DNA of 26,373 bases, from assembly GCA_964405375.1 (NCBI GenBank), contig CAYONQ010000030.1, forward strand, positions 1 through 26,373, given 5' to 3'. A program made the translations under genes and the position numbers. Of the stretch, positions 20,955 through 26,373 are shown in pieces (within the stretch, counting starts at the first letter, position 1; each line of letters opens with the position of its first letter). Below the pieces are notes generated by a model that was given only the letters and a program-made list of their open reading frames with translations, was not told the DNA's origin and did no database searches. Origin of the DNA: CAYONQ01 sp964405375 (lineage in GTDB: Bacteria; Planctomycetota; Phycisphaerae; Sedimentisphaerales; Anaerobacaceae).

Positions 20955-22322
20955 ATGCTTTTCGAGGATATGGAATTCAACTCTTATGATAAGGCCGAGC
21001 GTAAGGCCAGCGAGGCCTTTGAGCACTACGAAAACGGCAAGATACCGCAGGCACTTCTGGAGCTGGAAGAGGCCCTGCAGATAAATCCCTCCAACAGCTC
21101 GTGGCATTTCAACAAGGCACTTACCCTGGATACTATGAACCGTTTTGATGATGCAATAAGCGAATACGAGACTGCCCTGCAGCTAAATCCCACTGATTTG
21201 GAGATACTAAATTCATTGGCGATTGATTATACCCGCGTGGGCCAGTATGACCGCGCCATCGAGACCTTCGAGCATATCCAGCAGCTTGACCCAACGTTTG
21301 AACCATCCTATTGCAATCGCATAATTACTTATACCGAAATGGGCCAGCACGACCTGGCCGAGCAGATGTTCTACCTCGCTCAGCAGATAAACTCGGATTG
21401 CCCGTTATGCTTCTATAACATCGGAAACAGTCTCTTCGCTCGCGGCCAATATAAGAAGGCAATCCGTTGCTGGTTGAGAACCGCCGAACTTGAGCCAAAT
21501 CATCCACAGATTAACTATCGAATTGCTCAGGCCTACTGGTCCGTCGGTGATAGCAGCCACAGCAGGGAACATTTCCTGGCTGAGCTGCGGGCCAATCCGG
21601 GTGACATTGACGTTATCCTTGATTTCGGCTTATTTCTGCTTGAGGCCGGCGATATTGAATCGGCGAAGGAAAAATTCAACAGAATACTCGAGTTCCAGCC
21701 GGATTTCGCACCGGCCTTGTTTTACCTCGGCGAGATTGCCTTTGATAGCGCTGACTATGAGCGGGCGGTGCGGCTATTCAATGAGGCATTAGAAAAAGAC
21801 AACACGTTAATCGGGCCGAGGTATCGACTGGCTCAATACGCCTTGATGAAAGACCAAACCCAGGACGCAAGGGCTTATCTGGTCTTTGAACTGCGGGCTT
21901 CTCTGGAGGATGCGGCTGTGCTGGTTTCTATGGGGTCGATGTTTTTAACAATCGGCGACCTCGATTATGCAACGAATTGTCTGCTAAGGGCCGTTGACCT
22001 CGACTGTGCCTGTGCAGATGCCTATTACTATCTCGGTCTTGTTAGTGCCATAAACCACCGCTTTGAGGATGCCGTGCAGTTTTTCGGCCACACGCTCGAT
22101 ATTAGGCCCGACGATGTTTGTGCGCTGCGGGATTCTGCCGTCGTTTATTTAGCGATGGGCAGGACCGCCGACGCCGTTAAAAGAGTCAGAAAAGCGATGG
22201 ATTTAACTGATGGTGATTCGCAGCTAAAGTGGCTCGACCGCAGAATTCAGCTCATTCAAACAACAAAGCGTTTAAGGGATTTTCTTTGCCGATTCAGACC
22301 TCGGCGGCTTCGCCGTGTGTGA
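20955..22322 (+). CDS. Tetratricopeptide repeat protein
   Basis: A 455-residue protein built almost wholly of TPR units of 34 residues, about a dozen in a row, for example ASEAFEHYENGKIPQALLELEEALQINP and YYYLGLVSAINHRFEDAVQFFGHTLDIRPDD. No signal peptide or membrane helix is seen, so it is probably a cytoplasmic scaffold for protein contacts. Cysteines in CPLCFYN and DCACADAYYY are not arranged as a clear metal site. GAGGCGG precedes the ATG at 20955; a second ATG at 20970 has a poorer site. The basic tail RFRPRRLRRV ends in a GC-rich hairpin. The partner is unknown. Confidence 0.85.
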   Translation: MLFEDMEFNSYDKAERKASEAFEHYENGKIPQALLELEEALQINPSNSSWHFNKALTLDTMNRFDDAISEYETALQLNPTDLEILNSLAIDYTRVGQYDRAIETFEHIQQLDPTFEPSYCNRIITYTEMGQHDLAEQMFYLAQQINSDCPLCFYNIGNSLFARGQYKKAIRCWLRTAELEPNHPQINYRIAQAYWSVGDSSHSREHFLAELRANPGDIDVILDFGLFLLEAGDIESAKEKFNRILEFQPDFAPALFYLGEIAFDSADYERAVRLFNEALEKDNTLIGPRYRLAQYALMKDQTQDARAYLVFELRASLEDAAVLVSMGSMFLTIGDLDYATNCLLRAVDLDCACADAYYYLGLVSAINHRFEDAVQFFGHTLDIRPDDVCALRDSAVVYLAMGRTADAVKRVRKAMDLTDGDSQLKWLDRRIQLIQTTKRLRDFLCRFRPRRLRRV

Positions 22323-22334
22323 AACGCGGTGCGT

Positions 22335-22351
22335 ATTGCGTAGCACGCAAT
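22335..22351. terminator. Hairpin after the TPR gene
   Basis: ATTGCGT (22335-22341) and ACGCAAT (22345-22351) form a perfect 7-bp stem with loop AGC, 12 bp past the stop codon. No U-run follows. The remaining gap to tRNA-Leu has no clear gene; a weak promoter (TTGCAA 22475-22480, 17 bp, TAGCTT 22498-22503) may serve the tRNA. Confidence 0.4.
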
Positions 22352-22512
22352 TGTGGCATACATCGTGTCCAATATAATATATCTTCCAATCATCCACTAT
22401 TAATCCTGCTTGTAATAAGTTCCGGTTTTATCGGACATTCCGCAAGAATCAGCAATAATGACATAGGAAACAATTTGCAAAATTTGACAAAATGCGTTAG
22501 CTTATTGGGCCG

Positions 22513-22596
22513 GGCCGAGTGGCGGAATGGCAGACGCTGGGGACTTAAAATCCCCTGCCTGTAATGGGCGTGTGGGTTCGACTCCCACCTCGGCTA
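22513..22596 (+). tRNA. tRNA-Leu (TAA)
   Basis: An 84-nt class II tRNA. Acceptor GGCCGAG pairs with CTCGGCT (G-U at the first pair), followed by discriminator A at 22596. The anticodon stem is GGGGA/TCCCC, the loop CTTAAAA has anticodon TAA at 22546-22548, a long variable arm follows, and the T arm is GTGGG-TTCGACT-CCCAC. It reads UUA (and UUG). No CCA is encoded; heptamer array G begins a few bases after the 3' end. Confidence 0.93.
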
Positions 22597-22599
22597 CTA

Positions 22600-22631
22600 T
22601 TCGTATCTCGTTGTCCGTGACGTATCTCGAA
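22600..22631 (-). repeat. Heptamer repeat G, just after tRNA-Leu
   Basis: On the minus strand two perfect AGATACG units (22627-22621 and 22608-22602) with a less regular spacer. The array starts four bases past the end of tRNA-Leu, a site often used by inserting elements. Confidence 0.6.
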
Positions 22632-22680
22632 CGGCCTGCAAGATAAATAATTGAGCCGTCAATACATACTGGAGATAAAT

Positions 22681-24009
22681 ATGGCGAAGAAAAGACCGAA
22701 ACTCGTAGATGTAACAAAACCGAATCTGTATCGGGAAACATTCCCTTACGCCGAATTTCCCAAAGTGGTATTCGACGACCAGGTTGTCGGCTACGATATG
22801 CCGGAGAGTATTTGGATAACCGATACGACCTTCCGGGACGGCCAGCAGGCCCGCCCGCCATACACGCCGAAGCAAATCCTGAAGGTTTTTGATTTATTAC
22901 ATAAGATAGACGGCGACACCGGCCTGATTCGACAGTGCGAGTTCTTTTTATATTCGAAGCGAGACAGAGAAGCGGTGGAACTGTGCAAGGAACGCGGCTA
23001 CAGGTTCCCTGAGATAACCGGCTGGATTAGGGCCGTGTCGGCTGACTTTAAACTCGTCTCGCAGATGGGACTTGAAGAAACCGGCATTTTGACCTCGGCA
23101 AGTGATTACCATATATTCCTTAAGCTGAGAAAGACACGCGCCCAGGCGATGGACAGTTACCTGGACATCGCAAAATCGGCACTGGATAACAGGGTTATTC
23201 CGCGGTGTCACTTTGAGGATATAACGCGGGCCGATTATGACGGTTTTGTATTACCTTTCGCCGCCGAGCTGATGAAGATTGCCGAACAGTATGACAGGCC
23301 GGTTAAGATTCGTCTTTGCGATACGCTTGGCTTCGGCCTGCCGTGGGCTGATGCGGCGCTGCCCCGCAGCATCCCCAAGCTTATTTATGGGCTTCGGCAG
23401 GTTGGCGTGCCGAGCAAATGGCTGGAGTGGCACGGACACAACGACCTCCACAAGGTCCAGATAAACGCCGTAACTGCGTGGCTCTACGGCTGTAGCGCAG
23501 CCAACAGCTCCATATTCGGCGTCGGCGAGCGGACAGGCAACCCGCCTCTGGAGGCGATGGTGGTCGAGCACGCCCAGTTGAAAGGCCTCACTGAAGGTGT
23601 CAGCTATACAGCGATAACCGAGCTTGCCGAGTATGCCAGAAAGGAACTGGGTTTTGAAATACCCGCTAATTATCCGCTTGTTGGCAAGGATTTCAATGTT
23701 ACCCGTGCGGGTATTCACGCCGACGGCCTGCTAAAGGACGAGGAAATATATAACTGCTTTGATACGGCCAAGTTACTTAACCGCCCTGTCAGTGTGGCAA
23801 TCACTGATAAGACCGGCGCCGCAGGCATCAAACACTGGATAGAAGCCAGATACCAGATTGAAATACCAAAGCATGACCCGCGTATAACCAGGATAAAAGA
23901 CAAGATTGACGGCGAGTATGCGGAAAACAGGGTCTTGGCCATATCCGATGAGGAGATGTTCGAGTGGGTCAGAGAGGCCTTTGATGACGATTTACCGCCA
24001 TTGAGGTAA
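22681..24009 (+). CDS. DRE-TIM metallolyase, probable (Re)-citrate synthase
   Basis: A 442-residue enzyme of the isopropylmalate/homocitrate synthase superfamily. It has the metal and catalytic motif TDTTFRDGQQARPPYT (about 47-62, Asp48, Arg52), IPRCHFEDITRAD, KIRLCDTLGFGLPWADAALPRS and the metal-binding HGHND (251-255). The long conserved blocks IRQCEFFLYSKRDREAVELC and TGILTSASDYHIF resemble the (Re)-citrate synthase of Clostridium kluyveri and other anaerobes more than LeuA or NifV, so it likely joins acetyl-CoA and oxaloacetate to citrate. The ATG at 22681 has GGAGA six bases before it; an upstream ATG at 22651 lacks one. A HAD hydrolase follows after 5 bp. Isopropylmalate or homocitrate synthase activity is the alternative. 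Confidence 0.8.
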   Translation: MAKKRPKLVDVTKPNLYRETFPYAEFPKVVFDDQVVGYDMPESIWITDTTFRDGQQARPPYTPKQILKVFDLLHKIDGDTGLIRQCEFFLYSKRDREAVELCKERGYRFPEITGWIRAVSADFKLVSQMGLEETGILTSASDYHIFLKLRKTRAQAMDSYLDIAKSALDNRVIPRCHFEDITRADYDGFVLPFAAELMKIAEQYDRPVKIRLCDTLGFGLPWADAALPRSIPKLIYGLRQVGVPSKWLEWHGHNDLHKVQINAVTAWLYGCSAANSSIFGVGERTGNPPLEAMVVEHAQLKGLTEGVSYTAITELAEYARKELGFEIPANYPLVGKDFNVTRAGIHADGLLKDEEIYNCFDTAKLLNRPVSVAITDKTGAAGIKHWIEARYQIEIPKHDPRITRIKDKIDGEYAENRVLAISDEEMFEWVREAFDDDLPPLR

Positions 24010-24014
24010 AGGGA

Positions 24015-24761
24015 TTGCCGGATAAGAAGATAAAAGCGGTGCTGTTCGATTTCGGCGAGACGCTGCTGAGCTTCGGCAAGGTCAACACAACTCGTCTTTT
24101 CCAGCAAGGTGCCGGATTGTCTTATGATTTTCTGCAAGGTCTCGGCCAGCGTGTCGGCAGTTTTAATTACTACTGCTGGCGAAATCTGATAGCTCTGCGT
24201 TTGCGGCGGTGGCTTTCCAATATAACAAAGAAGGATTTTAACTCGCTTGTTTTGCTAAGGGGTATCGGCACAAAAAAAGGTATTCGGCTCGACAGGCAGC
24301 AATGGCGATATTTTGCCTGGCTTTGGTATGAGCCGTTGAGCAAGGTGGCTAAAGCCGAGCCGGAAATAAAAACGACTCTGACTAAACTTAAAGAATTAGG
24401 ACTTGCCCTTGGTATAGTTTCCAACACCTTCGTCAATGGCAGCTCGTTAGACAAACATTTGGAACAGTCGGGTATATTGGATTTCTTCCCGGTTAGAGTT
24501 TATTCGTACGAGTTTGATTTTCGAAAGCCGGATATCCGAATTTTCAAAGCCGCCGCCGAGCGGCTCGGCGAAAAGCCGGAAAACATACTGTTCGTAGGCG
24601 ACCGCATCGATAAGGACATTATGCCCGCAATGAAGGCCGGTATGACCGCTGTCTTAAAGGCCGCTTACACCAACGCCGGAAAGAAACTCCCCACCGGCGC
24701 CTGGAGAATAACCCACCTCTCCGAGCTGCCGGCACTTATAGAAAAAATCAACGGTGTTTGA
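24015..24761 (+). CDS. HAD-superfamily hydrolase
   Basis: A 248-residue haloacid dehalogenase-like protein, probably a phosphatase for a small substrate. Motif I is VLFDFGETLL (nucleophile Asp12; the usual second Asp is Gly14, a variant seen in other FDFG-type members). Motif II is IVSNTF, a Lys follows in FDFRKPD, and motif IV is FVGDRIDKD. A helical cap lies between motifs I and II (about 30-115). The start is TTG at 24015 with GAGG eight bases upstream; no ATG fits. It is likely cotranscribed with the citrate synthase-like gene. The substrate cannot be inferred. Confidence 0.85.
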   Translation: MPDKKIKAVLFDFGETLLSFGKVNTTRLFQQGAGLSYDFLQGLGQRVGSFNYYCWRNLIALRLRRWLSNITKKDFNSLVLLRGIGTKKGIRLDRQQWRYFAWLWYEPLSKVAKAEPEIKTTLTKLKELGLALGIVSNTFVNGSSLDKHLEQSGILDFFPVRVYSYEFDFRKPDIRIFKAAAERLGEKPENILFVGDRIDKDIMPAMKAGMTAVLKAAYTNAGKKLPTGAWRITHLSELPALIEKINGV

Positions 24762-24786
24762 CAAAATGCAGGCCGTAGGCGATAAT
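24758..24786 (+). promoter_or_regulatory. Sigma70-type promoter for the restriction-modification locus
   Basis: TTGACA (24758-24763) is followed after exactly 17 bp by GATAAT (24781-24786). The -35 box includes the stop codon of the HAD gene. Transcription would start near 24793, about 34 bp before the methyltransferase ATG. Confidence 0.55.
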
Positions 24787-24806
24787 TGCCTCCGCTTTTT
24801 ATTTTT
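24777..24806 (+). terminator. Terminator of the citrate synthase-HAD unit
   Basis: AGGCGA and TTGCCT (24777-24791, one G-U pair, loop TAA) form a short hairpin followed by T-runs at 24796-24800 and 24802-24806. It physically overlaps the -10 box of the promoter at 24758-24786, so the two readings compete or the site does both. Confidence 0.5.
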
Positions 24807-24826
24807 CGTTTGGGAAATCACTTACG

Positions 24827-25321
24827 ATGTCAAAGGAAGTTTTTAAGACAAAAGGCCGAATTATGCTCGACAGGGCCGAAAACCAGTTCTGGGCCTACGA
24901 TACGAACTTCAACAGTAAAGAAGACCTGGTTCTTTTAGATAATGTCCAATTTATTTACGAGCTATCTTTAGCTCAACTGGAGTTAAAGGCATTAGGTGTA
25001 GATTTTGAGGTTACTAACAGTTTAAGGCAATTTAAAATACTCAATAATTGCCCCGAAGCAACCGCGTTAATAAGAAAAAAGGCATCTTATTTTAAGACTG
25101 TCGACGGGAAATATACTGATTATTTCCATATAGTTCGCAAAAACCGCACTCGCTCAGTAAATCAGTATCTGACCCACTGGATATATCCCTACAAAGGCAA
25201 ATTTCATCCTCAGATGATACGAGCGCTGCTAAATATAATCGGACTGAAACAGGAAGATACTGTTTGTGACCCGTTTTCCGGAAGTGGAACAACCACGAGG
25301 AAATCTGAAAATGAGTGCTAA
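24827..25321 (+). pseudogene. DNA methyltransferase (N4/N6 type), truncated after the SAM-binding motif
   Basis: A 164-residue N-terminal part of an adenine- or cytosine-N4-type DNA methyltransferase. The conserved block HWIYPYKGKFHPQMIRALLNIIG and the SAM-binding motif DPFSGSGTT (148-156) are clear, but the frame ends eight residues later (TRKSENEC). The remaining catalytic region, including the (D/N/S)PPY-type motif, is missing and is not found in other frames before the next gene. The stop lies 11 bases inside the endonuclease gene. It is either a remnant left by a deletion, or the first half of a split enzyme whose second half would be beyond 26373. Base composition is AT-richer than the operon genes, as for the endonuclease. 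Confidence 0.75.
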
Positions 25322-26351
25322 GCAAAATTTAATAAACTACTTAAGACAGTGGCATAACATTGAGAATATACGGGGAAACGATGTAATAAGAGTTAATTCC
25401 AGTGCTGTTCTATATTTGAGATATAACAAAAATTCCGGACCGACTCAAATCCTAAAGGGGAAATTCTGGTTTGGAGTTACTAAAACGGAATATGAAAAAT
25501 ACTCCAAGGATAACCTGTTTGTTGCATGCCTATGCGAAGTAGCAGAAGGAGATGTAAACTATCTAACTTTTCCAAAAGAGGTATTCGAGGAATTTTTGAA
25601 CAAGATACAGTTAAGGTCGGGTCAATGGAAGTTTAATCTGCTAAAAGACTTTCAGGACAGGTATTACTTACAAATATCAAATGTAGGAAAATTTGAGGTT
25701 ACTGAATTTGTTAATTACTTTGATTTTACTCCGCTATCGTTAAAGCGCGAATCGATTCCTAAAGTTGGTGAGATAGTTTTAAAAGAGAAAAAGCCACCTC
25801 CTGCAGCAGTTGAAGAAAAATTAACTCTTATGGATAAAATAAAAGTTTATTCTAAAACCAGTGATAAGCCAGACAAGTTTGAAGAGGTAATAACTGAGTA
25901 TTTTAACACTTTGGGTTTCGTTGCAGAAAAAATAGGAGGACCCGGAGATACTGATATCTTGGTAAAAGAACCTTATAGATTTATTGTCGATGCCAAGAGC
26001 ACCAAATTGGATTCTAAAGGAAGAATAAACTTTACAAGAATTAAAAGACATAAGAGAAAAAATAATGCAAAATATATGGTAATTGTTAGCACTAATTTTC
26101 AACGTGCGGTAATAAAAGATGCTGAGATGGAAAACGCATGTCTGATTAAGGTTGACTTCCTTGAAGATTTATACACTCTTTTTAAAAGAACATGGTTTTC
26201 ACCGTTTGAGTTGGAGGGGCTTTTCTCCAAGTCTGGAGTAATCTCAAATAAAGATATAGATTTTCTTGAAAATAAAGAAAGGGACAACATCAGGTTTAGG
26301 CAGAATTTGGAAATGTTAATAACTCAAACTGACCGATTAGAGGGATTTTGA
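25311..26351 (+). CDS. Restriction endonuclease-like protein, PD-(D/E)XK (Mrr-like) fold
   Basis: A 346-residue protein with a C-terminal nuclease core at about 185-290: Glu191/192 in DKFEEVITEYFNTLGF, Asp215 in GGPGDTDILV and the pair Asp227, Lys229 in FIVDAKST form the PD-(D/E)XK active site as in Mrr-like and type II enzymes. The first about 160 residues are a domain I do not recognise, perhaps for DNA recognition. I chose the ATG at 25311, with GAGGAAA upstream; an earlier ATG at 25266 would lie over the methyltransferase SAM motif. The gene is strongly AT-rich with AAA/TTT-heavy codon use, unlike the rest of the window, which suggests transfer. Next to a methyltransferase piece it is most simply the restriction half of an R-M system. 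Confidence 0.78.
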   Translation: MSAKQNLINYLRQWHNIENIRGNDVIRVNSSAVLYLRYNKNSGPTQILKGKFWFGVTKTEYEKYSKDNLFVACLCEVAEGDVNYLTFPKEVFEEFLNKIQLRSGQWKFNLLKDFQDRYYLQISNVGKFEVTEFVNYFDFTPLSLKRESIPKVGEIVLKEKKPPPAAVEEKLTLMDKIKVYSKTSDKPDKFEEVITEYFNTLGFVAEKIGGPGDTDILVKEPYRFIVDAKSTKLDSKGRINFTRIKRHKRKNNAKYMVIVSTNFQRAVIKDAEMENACLIKVDFLEDLYTLFKRTWFSPFELEGLFSKSGVISNKDIDFLENKERDNIRFRQNLEMLITQTDRLEGF

Positions 26352-26373
26352 TGGTAGCAATTATCAAACAAAA
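26351..26373 (+). CDS. Start of a further gene in the restriction locus, partial
   Basis: An ATG at 26351-26353 overlaps the TGA stop of the endonuclease by one base (TGATG), a common sign of translational coupling. Only seven codons (MVAIIKQ) are inside the window. It could be the missing part of the modification system, but nothing in these residues shows that. Confidence 0.4.

Noticed and set aside
7371..22631. Heptamer arrays as a CRISPR array
   Set aside because: Units are 7 bp in direct tandem without unique spacers of 25-40 bp, and no cas gene is present.
24050..24065. Inactive HAD protein because motif I is DFGET
   Set aside because: The nucleophile Asp is present and the Gly variant occurs in other HAD members, so inactivity is not supported.

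Overview
The window most likely comes from an anaerobic bacterium of the Planctomycetota, probably a Phycisphaerae-like lineage. The evidence is a class III pseudopilin of the kind abundant in that phylum, a secreted protein with a dockerin-like C-terminal tail (GDIN...VD..DFAEFAENWL), two tRNA genes without an encoded CCA, and an anaerobic gene set (NikR, Rex, a group 4 [NiFe] hydrogenase, a (Re)-citrate synthase-like enzyme). The phylum call is inference from gene style; no rRNA or other strong marker is present.

Layout. 1-3786 (minus): a metal ABC transporter of the zinc/manganese type (permease cut by the window edge, ATPase, lipoprotein receptor), a pseudopilin abutting the receptor gene, and a secreted dockerin-like protein. 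3992-4552 (plus): nikR and tRNA-Val(CAC). 4768-18546 (plus): a roughly 14 kb gene cluster that reads as one operon. It has a promoter and a good Rex operator, then rex, a HydB/HydG-like diaphorase pair, a polyferredoxin, a NuoH-like membrane anchor, the NuoB-like small subunit, a fused NuoC-NuoD-like [NiFe] large subunit with both CxxC nickel motifs, a NuoL-like antiporter subunit, a complete set of Mrp subunits, a 2x[4Fe-4S] HycF/MbhN-like ferredoxin, and a HycI-like maturation protease. A four-helix-bundle protein gene sits inside this operon, flanked by inverted heptamer arrays. 18657-20716 (minus): parA, nusB, ribH. 20955-24761 (plus): a TPR protein, tRNA-Leu(TAA), a (Re)-citrate synthase-like enzyme and a HAD hydrolase. 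24758-26373 (plus): an AT-rich restriction-modification locus with a methyltransferase truncated at its SAM motif and a PD-(D/E)XK endonuclease.

How the parts fit. The operon looks like an ion-translocating membrane hydrogenase (Mbh/Ech/Hyf class fused to an Mrp antiporter) that also carries an NAD(P)H module, placed under direct NADH/NAD+ control by Rex. It would connect NAD(P)H, ferredoxin and H2 to a sodium or proton gradient. NikR upstream fits the nickel requirement of the enzyme, and the terminal protease fits maturation of the large subunit.

The most unusual structural signal is a dispersed family of 7-bp tandem repeats (AGATACG / AGTTCAT type). They lie at gene junctions, often ending exactly on a start codon where a ribosome binding site would be expected. 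They occur at several joints of the hydrogenase operon, flank the four-helix-bundle gene in inverted orientation, encode the end of NusB, and lie just after tRNA-Leu.
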